A stretch of DNA of 17,182 bases, taken from assembly GCA_047971485.1 (NCBI GenBank), contig JBKDZR010000068.1, forward strand, positions 1 to 17,182. The letters are read 5' to 3'. The first letter of the stretch is position 1. Every line of letters begins with the position of its first letter. The notes below the pieces were generated by a model, which saw only the letters and a program-made list of their open reading frames with translations, ran no database searches and was not told the DNA's origin. Made by a program: the position numbers and the translations under genes. This stretch comes from JBKDZR01 sp047971485 (GTDB taxonomy: Bacteria; Pseudomonadota; Alphaproteobacteria; Rhodobacterales; Rhodobacteraceae). Positions 7,333-16,402 of the stretch are shown piece by piece.

Positions 7333-7551
7333 TGGCCCGGCGCGTGACATCGGATATAGGAACAGCCTGCGGTGTGATCATCCCCCGCCCAACGCCCTAC
7401 ACATCCAGTTGATCATGCGTGATTTGCAGGACACCATGGATCCCCGCCCCCTGAAAACGGCCTGTCCTGTCACCCCCTTGGGGCAGACCAGCAGCGTCAA
7501 GGCTTTCACACCGAGCATGCCATCTGTACCGGAGATTTCGAGAAATCAGAT

Positions 7552-7627
<76 letters not shown>

Positions 7628-7637
7628 ACGAGGCGTG

Positions 7638-7666
7638 TGTTTGCGACGGGGGTGTAAACTTGTCAA
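7638..7666 (-). promoter_or_regulatory. Promoter candidate for tRNA-Ala
   Basis: A perfect -35 hexamer TTGACA (7666-7661, minus strand) stands upstream of the tRNA. The hexamer 17 nt further, CAAACA, matches the -10 consensus poorly, so only the -35 is convincing. Confidence 0.4.
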
Positions 7667-7693
7667 GGTCATGCGGCAAGCAAAGAGGACACA

Positions 7694-8257
7694 ATGCAGG
7701 AACGCCACTTTTTCGGCTATGGATCGCTGGTCAATCGGCGCACCCATGACTACCACCGCACCCTTGCCGCAACGTTGCCGGGCTGGCGTCGGGAATGGCG
7801 CAGCACCCGGTTGCGCGACATCGCCATCCTGTCGGCCCGCCCGGTACCCGGGGGCAGCATTGCCGGGCTGATCGCCGAGGTGCCCGGCGATGACTGGACG
7901 GCGCTGGACCAGCGCGAGGCAGACTATCTGCGCCATGACATTTCGGCGACAATCCAGCCGGCGGTGCCCGGCCCGCGCCACACCCAAGTCTATCAGGTTG
8001 ATCCGGGGATCGTGCGCAGCCCCTGCGACGGGGCGATCCTGCTCAGCTATCTCGACACCGTCATTCAGGGGTTCCTGGACATGGGTGGCGCGGCGGCGGC
8101 GGCCGGGTTCTTCGCCACCACCGATGGCTGGGCGCGCGACGTGCTGGACGACCGCGCCGCCCCGATCTATCCGCGCGCCACATCCCTGACGGCGCAGGAA
8201 CGCGGGATCGTCGATACGGCGCTGGCCGCCCTGCCGGTGCGGATCCGACGGCCCTGA
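7694..8257 (+). CDS. Gamma-glutamylcyclotransferase-family protein (GGCT/AIG2-like fold)
   Basis: A 187-residue cytoplasmic protein. It opens with FFGYGSLVN (residues 6-14), the YGSL substrate-binding loop at the start of GGCT-like folds. LDQREADYLR (71-80) places E75 where the catalytic glutamate of the family sits. Family enzymes release 5-oxoproline from gamma-glutamyl peptides or act on related gamma-glutamylamines, and some have unknown substrates. The start ATG at 7694 has AGAGGA 4-5 nt upstream. The gene is divergent from tRNA-Ala and convergent with gltX, whose stop codon lies 27 bp away, with only a short C4/G4 hairpin (8272-8283) between them. The fold assignment is good; the substrate is not established. 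Confidence 0.75.
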   Translation: MQERHFFGYGSLVNRRTHDYHRTLAATLPGWRREWRSTRLRDIAILSARPVPGGSIAGLIAEVPGDDWTALDQREADYLRHDISATIQPAVPGPRHTQVYQVDPGIVRSPCDGAILLSYLDTVIQGFLDMGGAAAAAGFFATTDGWARDVLDDRAAPIYPRATSLTAQERGIVDTALAALPVRIRRP

Positions 8258-8284
8258 CAGGTCCGGACAGCCCCCGCTCGGGGA

Positions 8285-9616
8285 TCAGGCGGATTTGGGC
8301 CGGGCCTGCATCAGCGGCATGAAATCGGCCATTTCCGGCCCCCGGGCCCGCCCGGTCAATGCCTTGCGCAATGGCATGAACAGCTGCTTGCCCTTGCGCC
8401 CCGTCCGTTCCTTGACCGCACCGGTCCAACTGGCCCAGGTGTCGGGACCATAGGGCAGATCAGGCAGCAGGGTCAGTGCCTCGGCCACGAAGGTACGGTC
8501 AGCATCGTCCACCAGGGGATCCGCGCCATCCCGAAGGATCGCCCACCACGGGGCCAGATCCGCCCGCGTTTCGATGTTTTCGCGCAGCACCGTCCAGACG
8601 GCCTCGGCCCAGTCGTCGGGGATGCCGGCCGCGCGCACCGTATCTGCCACCGCCGACAGGGGCAAACCGGCCAGATAGCGCGCGCTCAGCGGGCCCAGAT
8701 CGGCCTCGTCGAACTTGGTGGGCGCGGCGCCGAAACGATTGATGTCGAACCCGTCGATCAGTTCGTCCATCGAACTGCGCAATTCCACCGGATCCGAAGA
8801 TCCCAGCCGCGCCATCAGCGACAGCAGCGCCATGGGTTCCACCCCCGCCGCGCGCAAATCACGGATCGACAGGGTCCCCAGGCGCTTGGACAGGGCTTCG
8901 CCCTGGGGGCCGGTCAGCAGCGAATGGTGGGCAAAGCCGGGGGCCGTGCCGCCAAGCGCCTCGATGATCTGGATCTGGGTTGCCGTGTTGGTGACATGAT
9001 CGGCACCACGCACCACATGGGTCACGCCCATCTCGATATCATCCACCACCGAGGCCACGGTATAAAGCACCTGACCATCGGCCCGGATCAGCACCGGATC
9101 CGACACCGAGGCCGCATCAATGGAAATGTCGCCCAGGATCCCGTCGGTCCATTCGATCCGCTGGTGATCCAGCAGAAAGCGCCAATAGCCGTTGCGATCC
9201 GCGCGCAGCCGGTCCTTTTCCTCGGCGCTTAGCGCGAGGGCGGCGCGGTCATAGACCGGCGGCTTGCCCATGTTCAGCTGTTTCTTGCGCTTCAGGTCCA
9301 GCTCAGTCGGCGTCTCAAAGCATTCATAGAATCGATTGGCCACCCGCAGCCTGTCCGCAGCCTCGGCATAGCGATCCAGCCGCAGGGATTGCCGTTCCAC
9401 CCGGTCCCAGCCCAGGCCCAGCCAGTCCAGATCCTCCTTGATCGCGTCGACATATTCCTCTTTCGAGCGTTCGGGATCGGTATCGTCGATGCGCAGGATG
9501 AAGGTGCCCCCGGCCTTGCGCGCGATGAGATAGTTGAACAGCGCCGTGCGCAGGTTGCCGACATGGATATAGCCGGTGGGCGACGGGGCGAAGCGGGTGA
9601 CGGTCTGGGCGGTCAT
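8285..9616 (-). CDS. gltX: Glutamate--tRNA ligase (GluRS)
   Basis: A 443-residue class I aminoacyl-tRNA synthetase charging tRNA with glutamate in the cytoplasm. The N-terminus reads RFAPSPTGYIHVGNLRTALF, with HVGN (18-21) as the HIGH signature. RIDDTDPERS (42-51) is the glutamate-binding region, and ALSKR (241-245) is the KMSKS equivalent. The region where many bacterial GluRS bind zinc (after FYEC, about residue 99) lacks the other cysteines, so no zinc site is expected. Alphaproteobacteria often carry two GluRS genes, and the HVGN form with about 440 residues may be one of a pair. In such pairs one enzyme can be biased towards tRNA-Gln. The ATG at 9616 follows AAGGAGA with ideal spacing. 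It is divergent from the metallopeptidase gene, 62 bp apart. Confidence 0.93.
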   Translation of the reverse strand: MTAQTVTRFAPSPTGYIHVGNLRTALFNYLIARKAGGTFILRIDDTDPERSKEEYVDAIKEDLDWLGLGWDRVERQSLRLDRYAEAADRLRVANRFYECFETPTELDLKRKKQLNMGKPPVYDRAALALSAEEKDRLRADRNGYWRFLLDHQRIEWTDGILGDISIDAASVSDPVLIRADGQVLYTVASVVDDIEMGVTHVVRGADHVTNTATQIQIIEALGGTAPGFAHHSLLTGPQGEALSKRLGTLSIRDLRAAGVEPMALLSLMARLGSSDPVELRSSMDELIDGFDINRFGAAPTKFDEADLGPLSARYLAGLPLSAVADTVRAAGIPDDWAEAVWTVLRENIETRADLAPWWAILRDGADPLVDDADRTFVAEALTLLPDLPYGPDTWASWTGAVKERTGRKGKQLFMPLRKALTGRARGPEMADFMPLMQARPKSA

Positions 9617-9678
9617 GTGGCGGTCTCCTTGCCGCGGTGCTCTTTCATACAGGCGCGGTTTTGTCCATATCGGCAGGC

Positions 9679-10089
9679 ATGAGCGATTTTCCCGACGGCC
9701 CTACCGCCCCCGATCTCGATACGATCGAAACCATCGCCCGCACCACGTTGGCCACCCTGCCCCAGGCCTTTCGCGCCGGCGCCGCCGATGTCTTGTTGCG
9801 GGTCGCCGAATTTGCCGATGACGCGGTTTTGGCCGATCTTGGCCTCGATAGCCCGTTCGCGTTAACCGGCCTTTACGATGGCATTCCCCTGACCGAAAAA
9901 TCGGTGATGGATCAACCCGAGGGGCCGGACACCATCTGGCTGTTCCGCCGCCCGATTCTGGATGAATGGGCCGAGCGGGGCGATATCGGGTTGAACGCCC
10001 TGGTTCAGCATGTGGTGATTCACGAACTTGCCCATCATTTCGGCTGGTCCGATGACGATATCGCCACAATCGACCGCTGGTGGGAATAA
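9679..10089 (+). CDS. Zincin-like metallopeptidase family protein (PF06262-type)
   Basis: A 136-residue protein with HELAHHFGWSDDDI (115-128). Its HExxHHFGxSD pattern defines a small zincin-like family found widely in bacteria. H115 and H119 would bind zinc, with E116 as catalytic base. There is no signal peptide or membrane segment, so it is probably cytoplasmic. The substrate is not known for the family. I chose the ATG at 9679 rather than the in-frame start 14 codons upstream, because the upstream part overlaps the short divergent control region shared with gltX. The next gene, an MBL-fold hydrolase, starts 71 bp downstream on the same strand and may be co-transcribed. Confidence 0.8.
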   Translation: MSDFPDGPTAPDLDTIETIARTTLATLPQAFRAGAADVLLRVAEFADDAVLADLGLDSPFALTGLYDGIPLTEKSVMDQPEGPDTIWLFRRPILDEWAERGDIGLNALVQHVVIHELAHHFGWSDDDIATIDRWWE

Positions 10090-10160
10090 GCCCCGGCCCC
10101 GCCTTGCCGCCCCCCATCATCCAGCCTAGCCTGCCGGGAAACAGAACGGGTGGGCAACAG

Positions 10161-11003
10161 ATGGGCGACGAACGGAAAAACGGCAGGATGCAGTCCCTGG
10201 CCTATCGGTTTCGGCTGGGCCGGTTCGAGATGACCACCCTGCTGGCCGGTACCCTGACCCGCCCGGATCCGCATGGCATCTTCGGGGTCAACGCGACGGC
10301 CGAGGATTTCGGACAGGTCAGCCGCGAGAACTTCATCCCCACTGACCGGACCCAGTTTTTCTACACCCCGCTACTGGTCAATACCGGGTCCGAGCGGATC
10401 CTGTTCGACACCGGCACGGATACCGACAGCACAGCGGCGGCCATGGCCGAGGCCGGCTATCACCCCGATCAGGTGGACAAGATCGTCCTGACCCACATGC
10501 ATGGCGATCACGTTGGCGGGTTGATCAAGAACGGCGCACCCGGCTTTTCCAACGCCACCCTGCTGGCCGGCCGGATCGAGAATGAATACTGGACCGGGAC
10601 AGGCGCCGAAGCCTATGATACCCGCGTTGCCCCGCTGGCCGATCGCATGACGCTGATCGAGGACGGCGATCAGGTGGCCGAGGGCATCCACGCCCTGCTG
10701 GCCCCCGGGCACACCCCCGGGCACATGGCCTTTCGGTTTGAAAGCGACGGGGCCGTGCTGCTGCATTTCGCGGATCTGGCCAACCACTATGTGTGGTCCC
10801 TCGGCCGGCCAGACTGGCAGGTGCGGTTCGATGTGGACAAGGTGCTGGCCACCCAGACCCGACGCAAAACCCTGGGCATGATCGCCGATCAGCGGATCCT
10901 GGCCATCGGCTATCACATGCCCTTTCCCGCCCTGGGCCATGTCGCGCGGGACGGCGACGGGTTCCGCTGGGTGCCGGTCAGCTATCAGATGATGCTGGAC
11001 TGA
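10161..11003 (+). CDS. MBL-fold metallo-hydrolase (methyl-parathion-hydrolase/lactonase-like branch)
   Basis: A 280-residue metallo-beta-lactamase-fold enzyme. The metal-binding motif THMHGDHVGG (111-120) supplies H112, H114, D116 and H117. GHTPGH (183-188) supplies the next histidine, D205 in HFADLANHY bridges the metals, and H252 in GYHMPFPALGHV completes the site. The last motif resembles methyl parathion hydrolase and related lactonases. No signal peptide is seen, so the enzyme is probably cytoplasmic, unlike exported relatives. Three in-frame starts exist. I use the ATG at 10161 (GGGTGGG upstream); the GTG at 10080 would overlap the preceding gene, and the ATG at 10188 would also leave the fold intact. 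The substrate could be an ester, lactone or phosphotriester. An 8-bp hairpin follows at 11088-11112. Confidence 0.8.
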   Translation: MGDERKNGRMQSLAYRFRLGRFEMTTLLAGTLTRPDPHGIFGVNATAEDFGQVSRENFIPTDRTQFFYTPLLVNTGSERILFDTGTDTDSTAAAMAEAGYHPDQVDKIVLTHMHGDHVGGLIKNGAPGFSNATLLAGRIENEYWTGTGAEAYDTRVAPLADRMTLIEDGDQVAEGIHALLAPGHTPGHMAFRFESDGAVLLHFADLANHYVWSLGRPDWQVRFDVDKVLATQTRRKTLGMIADQRILAIGYHMPFPALGHVARDGDGFRWVPVSYQMMLD

Positions 11004-11087
11004 TCCCGGCACCCCCCATACCAGCACAACGACCGGCCACTGCCTGAGCGACCCTGACGGGGCGCGCAACCACGGCCAGACCAAAGC

Positions 11088-11112
11088 GCACCCGGCCAGG
11101 ACCCCCGGGTGC
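11088..11112 (+). terminator. Hairpin downstream of the MBL hydrolase
   Basis: GCACCCGG (11088-11095) and CCGGGTGC (11105-11112) form a perfect 8-bp stem with a 9-nt loop, 84 bp after the stop codon. No T run follows, so it may be a transcript 3'-end stabiliser or a weak terminator. Confidence 0.35.
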
Positions 11113-11478
11113 CCACCGCTGATATACGGCTGAGCCTGATCGTCTGTCACATCCAGACAGGCGGACGTTAGGTAGCGTTTCAGTTTGCAATCCGCTTAAC
11201 CCCTTATGCACAGGACAAGGCCGCAGGCCGCCGCGATTCAAAGGACCGCAGCCCGTCGATGCGCGGCTTGGTTCAGCCGATTAGCAAACCGAGACAGGAC
11301 CGGACGTTAATCCCTCTCGCTTATTCGACGATTTTCTGATATGCTTTTTCCATGAGCGGGGGCTCTGGCACCGCCCCGTCCCCCTCATCCTTCCCGATCA
11401 GCGTCCTCCGCAACCCCGCCATCCCGCGCGTTGCGTCCGATGACGACGACCGGACATCCCCACATCACATCCTGTTAT

Positions 11479-11483
11479 GGGAG
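11479..11483 (+). promoter_or_regulatory. Ribosome binding site deciding a GTG start for the DUF1194 gene
   Basis: GGGAG stands 8 nt before the GTG at 11492. The alternative ATG at 11477 overlaps this motif and has no comparable site of its own. Confidence 0.55.
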
Positions 11484-11491
11484 ATTTCGCT

Positions 11492-12280
11492 GTGCTGACT
11501 CTTCTCATCACCCGGTCTGCCACCGCCGGTGCGGTTGCTCTGGCCGGTCTCTTCACCGCATCCCTTGCCCAGGCCGTTCCCGTCGATACCGAACTGTCCC
11601 TGCTGATCGACGTCTCCGGCAGCATCAACAGCTATGAATTCGGCCAACAACGCCAAGGATATATCGATGCGTTCCGCGACCCCACCCTGCAGACGGCGAT
11701 CCTTGACCGACGGGGGGGCAGCCGTCTTGGATCCATCGCCGTCAACGTCATTTCCTGGTCCAGCCAGGCCGTGGAAAGCATCGGCTGGACCCTGATCGAC
11801 AGCGTGGCCAGCGCCGAGGCCTTCGCCGACACGCTGACAGCCATGGACCGGGCCAAAGGCATCGGCATTCTGACCGGACCGGCCAATGCGATCAACCTGG
11901 CGGTCACCAGCCTGACCAGCAACACCTTTGAAGGCCGGACGACCGTCCTGGATGTCTCGGGCGATGGGATCGAGAATTTCGGGCCCAACACGATCACCGC
12001 CCGCGATGCCGCGCTGGCCAAAGGGGTCGACCGGATCAATGGCCTGGCCATCGGCCCCGATGTGATCCCGATCTGGTATGACAGCCATCTCACGGGCGGC
12101 ATTGGCAATTTCGTGCTGGCCGAAACCACGTTCTACAGCTTCGGCCCGGCAATCAAGGCCAAGCTGGGCTACGAGATCCGTGGCGACAGCCCGCCCCCGG
12201 TTCCCTTGCCCGCCGCCGGATGGCTGCTGATCGGCGGGGCCGCAGCCCTGATCGCCTTAAGGCGCCGCAAGCGCGGCTGA
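11492..12280 (+). CDS. Secreted DUF1194 (vWA-like) protein with VPLPA-CTERM sorting signal
   Basis: A 262-residue protein. A signal peptide (LTLLITRSATAGAVALAG..., cleavage near AQA about residue 28) is followed by a von Willebrand A-like domain. LLIDVSGSI (37-45) gives the metal-ion-dependent adhesion motif DxSGS (D40, S42, S44). Further DUF1194 hallmarks are WTLIDSVASAEAF, RTTVLDVSGDG and the ending FGPAIKAKLGYEI. The last 26 residues hold VPLPAAGWLL, a hydrophobic helix and RRRKRG, the tripartite pattern of VPLPA-CTERM sorting signals handled by exosortase-type enzymes. It is therefore probably exported and anchored or released at the cell surface. vWA domains bind protein partners, but no function is established for this family. 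It lies 66 bp upstream of dnaX with no terminator visible between. Confidence 0.82.
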   Translation: MLTLLITRSATAGAVALAGLFTASLAQAVPVDTELSLLIDVSGSINSYEFGQQRQGYIDAFRDPTLQTAILDRRGGSRLGSIAVNVISWSSQAVESIGWTLIDSVASAEAFADTLTAMDRAKGIGILTGPANAINLAVTSLTSNTFEGRTTVLDVSGDGIENFGPNTITARDAALAKGVDRINGLAIGPDVIPIWYDSHLTGGIGNFVLAETTFYSFGPAIKAKLGYEIRGDSPPPVPLPAAGWLLIGGAAALIALRRRKRG

Positions 12281-12346
12281 TCCCCCCGGACCAGATGGCC
12301 GGCTTGTCCCCCCCGGTCACAGGCGATAGGGTTCCTGCACTCTGCG

Positions 12347-14146
<1,800 letters not shown>

Positions 14147-14166
14147 ACAAAAAGGACCAGAACACG

Positions 14167-14511
14167 ATGTTCAAGGGTTTGGGCAATCTTGGCGACATGG
14201 GCAAGATGATGAAGGCCGCCAAGGATATGCAGGAAAAGATGACCAAGCTGCAGGATGACCTGGCCAGCATTGTCGTCATCGGGGAAAGCGGCGCCGGGCT
14301 GGTCAAGGCCCGCTGCACCGCGAAGGGCGTGCTGACCGGGCTGGATATCGACCCGTCGATATTCAAGCCCGACGAAAAGGAAATGGTCGAGGATCTGATC
14401 CTCGCCGCCATCAAGGATGCCCAGGACAAAGCCCAGACCCGCCAGCAAGAGGAAATGCAGCGTATCGCCCAGGAAATGGGCCTGCCTGCCGACATGAAAC
14501 TGCCCTTCTGA
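14167..14511 (+). CDS. ybaB: YbaB/EbfC family nucleoid-associated protein
   Basis: A 114-residue DNA-binding protein. It opens with MFKGLGNLGDMGKMMKAAKDMQEKM, the long first helix typical of the family, followed by a three-strand sheet (IVVIGESGAGLVKARCTAKGVLTGLDIDP) and a C-terminal helix rich in charged and glutamine residues. Family dimers bind and bridge DNA. The ATG at 14167 was chosen over an upstream in-frame start that would overlap dnaX, because the family begins here and AAGGA lies upstream. It is 20 bp after dnaX and is almost surely co-transcribed with it. Confidence 0.92.
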   Translation: MFKGLGNLGDMGKMMKAAKDMQEKMTKLQDDLASIVVIGESGAGLVKARCTAKGVLTGLDIDPSIFKPDEKEMVEDLILAAIKDAQDKAQTRQQEEMQRIAQEMGLPADMKLPF

Positions 14512-14572
14512 TCCAACCGCCGCGCGCCAGCGCGGCCCGGCCCAACGGGATAAGACGCACCAGCGTCGCAGA

Positions 14573-14593
14573 CGGGCGGGAGGGCCCCGCCCG
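14573..14593 (+). other. GC-rich hairpin between ybaB and recR
   Basis: CGGGCGGG (14573-14580) and CCCGCCCG (14586-14593) form a perfect 8-bp stem with a 5-nt loop. No T run follows, so it is not a standard terminator. It lies 35 bp before the recR start and may attenuate or stabilise the message. Confidence 0.45.
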
Positions 14594-14628
14594 ACAAACC
14601 GCCCCACCGAACAAAGGCCCAGGCACCC

Positions 14629-15225
14629 ATGTCTTCCGCCCCCCCTGCCATTGAGGCCCTGATCGACCTGATGGCAAAGCTGCCCGGGCTCGGTCCGCGG
14701 TCGGCCCGGCGTGCCGTCCTGCACATGGTGCGCAAACGCGCGCTGCTGCTGCACCCTCTGGCCGAGACAATGTCCGAGGTCGCCACCACCGTGCGCAGCT
14801 GCGTCACCTGCGGGAATATCGCCACGGATGACCTCTGTCCGATCTGCGCCGATCCGCGCCGCGCCGATGGCACACTCGTGGTGGTCGAAACCGTCGCCGA
14901 TCTCTGGGCCATGGAACGGTCCGGCCTGTTCACCGGCCGCTACCATGTGCTGGGCGGCACACTCAACGCACTCGATGCCATCGGCCCCGAAGACCTTGGC
15001 CTGCCCCGCCTCTGGGACCGGATTGAGGACGAAGCCATCACCGAGGTGATCCTGGCCCTCGGCACCACCGTAGATGGCCAAACCACCGCCCACTATATCG
15101 CCGAGACGCTCGACGGGCGGGTCACCGTCACCAGCCTTGGCCAGGGCATGCCTGTCGGTGGCGAGCTGGACTACCTGGACGATGGGACCATCGGCGCCGC
15201 CCTGAGGGGGCGACGGCGCTTCTGA
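14629..15225 (+). CDS. recR: Recombination mediator protein RecR
   Basis: A 198-residue protein acting with RecO (and RecF) to load RecA on gapped DNA. The order is standard: helix-hairpin-helix LPGLGPRSA (18-26), a C4 zinc finger with C58, C61, C70 and C73, a Toprim domain from VVVETVADLWAMERSG (84-99) through YHVLGGTLNAL, and a Walker B-like end before DDGTIGAALRGRR. The length equals the family norm. It is the third gene of the dnaX cluster, separated from ybaB by 117 bp that include a strong hairpin. No intrinsic terminator is visible before the next gene. Confidence 0.96.
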   Translation: MSSAPPAIEALIDLMAKLPGLGPRSARRAVLHMVRKRALLLHPLAETMSEVATTVRSCVTCGNIATDDLCPICADPRRADGTLVVVETVADLWAMERSGLFTGRYHVLGGTLNALDAIGPEDLGLPRLWDRIEDEAITEVILALGTTVDGQTTAHYIAETLDGRVTVTSLGQGMPVGGELDYLDDGTIGAALRGRRRF

Positions 15226-15241
15226 AGCACCCGGTTATTCC

Positions 15242-15273
15242 CTCTTTTGGACAAGAGAAAACCCTGCTATCTT
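15242..15273 (+). promoter_or_regulatory. Promoter candidate with overlapping inverted repeat, iron-binding protein gene
   Basis: TTGGAC (15247-15252) and an extended -10, TG-C-TATCTT (15265-15273), are separated by a short 15-nt spacer. CTCTT (15242-15246) and AAGAG (15253-15257) flank the -35 as an inverted repeat, where a repressor could act. The region is AT-rich compared with its surroundings. Confidence 0.35.
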
Positions 15274-15300
15274 TTTCTTGATAAAAAAACTCGGAAATAT

Positions 15301-15307
15301 CGGAGGA
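15301..15307 (+). promoter_or_regulatory. Ribosome binding site fixing the iron-binding protein start
   Basis: CGGAGGA stands 6 nt before the ATG at 15314. It sets the start there instead of at the in-frame TTG at 15278. Confidence 0.7.
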
Positions 15308-15313
15308 CCCGCG

Positions 15314-16339
15314 ATGACCATGAACCGTTCCACGACCCTCGCCATCCTGACCAGCACAGTGCTCGCCCTGCCCCTTGCCGCACAGGCCGAAGGCGAGGTC
15401 AACATCTACTCGTCCCGCCACTACGATACCGACGAACAGCTTTATTCCGACTTCACCAAGGCCACCGGCATCACCGTCAACCGGATTGAGGCAAACGCCG
15501 ATGAGCTGATCGCCCGCATGACAGCCGAGGGCACAAATTCCCCGGCCGATGTCCTGATCACCGTCGATACCTCGCGCCTGACCCGCGCCAAGGAGGCCGG
15601 TGTCCTGCAACCCATCGACAGCCAGATCCTGACCGACCGCGTCCCCGTCAACCTGCGCGATGCCGACAACCAGTGGTTCGGCTTCTCCCAGCGGGCCAGG
15701 ATCATCTTTTACGACAAGGAACAGGTCGAAAATCCGCCGCAAACCTATGCCGATCTGGCCGATCCCGCATACAAGGGCATGATCTGCATCCGGTCCTCAA
15801 CCAATACCTACAACCAGACCCTTCTGGCCGCCATCATCACCCACGAAGGCGAAGAGGCCGCCACAGCCTGGGCCCAGGGCGTCGTCGACAACATGGCCCG
15901 CGCGCCCCAGGGGGGCGACACCGATCAATTGCGCGGCCTGGCCTCTGGCGAATGTGCCCTGGCCGTAGCCAACACCTACTACTTCGCCCGCGCCATCCGA
16001 ACCCAGGTGAACGGGGTCAGTGAACATCTCGACCGTATCGGCTGGGTCTGGCCCGATCAGGATGGCAACGGTGCTCATGTCAATCTCTCGGGGGGCGGTG
16101 TGGCGGTACACGCGCCCAACCGGGAAAATGCGATCAAATACCTGGAATACCTGACCAGCCCCAGCGCCCAGCACTATTTCTCATCGGGCAATGATGAGTT
16201 TCCCGTGGTCGAGGGCGTCGCAATCAACCCGTCGGTGGAACAGCTGGGCAGCTTCAAGGCCGACAGTATCAACCTGTCCACGGTTGCTCAGAACATCCCC
16301 GTCACCCAGCGCATCTTTGCCAAGGTCGGTTGGAAGTAA
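15314..16339 (+). CDS. Iron(III) ABC transporter periplasmic substrate-binding protein (FutA/FbpA-like)
   Basis: A 341-residue periplasmic protein. A signal peptide ends at AQA (about residue 25), after which EGEVNIYSSRHYDTDEQLY begins the first lobe. Likely iron ligands are H36 and Y37 in SSRHY, Y166 in TNTYNQ, and the tyrosine pair Y222-Y223 in NTYYFARA. Their order and spacing match the ferric-binding site of FutA-type proteins. Such proteins capture Fe3+ and pass it to an inner-membrane ABC permease. No permease or ATPase gene follows: a strong terminator comes 20 bp after the stop codon, so the partner must be encoded elsewhere. The promoter candidate upstream carries an inverted repeat, which would suit iron control. 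Confidence 0.92.
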   Translation: MTMNRSTTLAILTSTVLALPLAAQAEGEVNIYSSRHYDTDEQLYSDFTKATGITVNRIEANADELIARMTAEGTNSPADVLITVDTSRLTRAKEAGVLQPIDSQILTDRVPVNLRDADNQWFGFSQRARIIFYDKEQVENPPQTYADLADPAYKGMICIRSSTNTYNQTLLAAIITHEGEEAATAWAQGVVDNMARAPQGGDTDQLRGLASGECALAVANTYYFARAIRTQVNGVSEHLDRIGWVWPDQDGNGAHVNLSGGGVAVHAPNRENAIKYLEYLTSPSAQHYFSSGNDEFPVVEGVAINPSVEQLGSFKADSINLSTVAQNIPVTQRIFAKVGWK

Positions 16340-16354
16340 CCCCGTCAGACCGGC

Positions 16355-16391
16355 AAAACAGCGGCCCGGCGGACACGCCGGACCGCTTTAT
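16355..16391. terminator. Bidirectional intrinsic terminator
   Basis: An 11-bp stem with one mismatch runs AGCGG-C-CCGGCG (16360-16371), loop GACA, CGCCGG-A-CCGCT (16376-16387). On the + strand TTTAT follows, ending the iron-binding protein gene. On the minus strand TGTTTTG (16360-16354) follows, ending the FG-GAP/RTX gene whose stop codon is at 16403. Confidence 0.85.
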
Positions 16392-16402
16392 CGGCCTTCC
16401 CG

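Larger units (their letters stand above)
7197..7551. other. Intergenic region holding the RND operon control region
   Basis: 355 bp without a convincing gene between the RND adaptor and the tRNA. The part next to the RND gene holds a promoter candidate, a palindrome and one arm of a 12-bp inverted repeat (second arm at 7321-7332). From about 7340 to 7530 I see no clear element. A short dyad GATTTC-GA-GAAATC (7535-7548) lies just beyond the tRNA 3' end but has no T run. Confidence 0.5.
11004..11491. other. Long intergenic region without a convincing gene
   Basis: 488 bp between the MBL hydrolase and the DUF1194 gene. It contains a strong hairpin (11088-11112), a 9-bp direct repeat CGGACGTTA (11162-11170 and 11301-11309) and a small dyad CGGCT/AGCCG (11264-11279). 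I find no convincing sigma-70 promoter, although TATGCT at 11340-11345 could be a -10. A 48-codon ATG frame at 11352-11498 has no ribosome binding site. The region is more AT-rich around 11285-11350, which would suit a promoter for the downstream gene. Confidence 0.4.

Noticed and set aside
7535..7548. GATTTC-GA-GAAATC dyad beyond the tRNA 3' end as terminator
   Set aside because: The loop is too small for the full stem and no T run follows on the minus strand.
8272..8283. CCCC/GGGG hairpin between the GGCT-like gene and gltX as terminator
   Set aside because: The stem is only 4 bp and has no T run on either strand.
11352..11498. A 48-codon frame just upstream of, and overlapping, the DUF1194 start
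   Set aside because: It begins with ATG but lacks a ribosome binding site and has low-complexity S/P/G-rich sequence. A leader peptide role cannot be supported.
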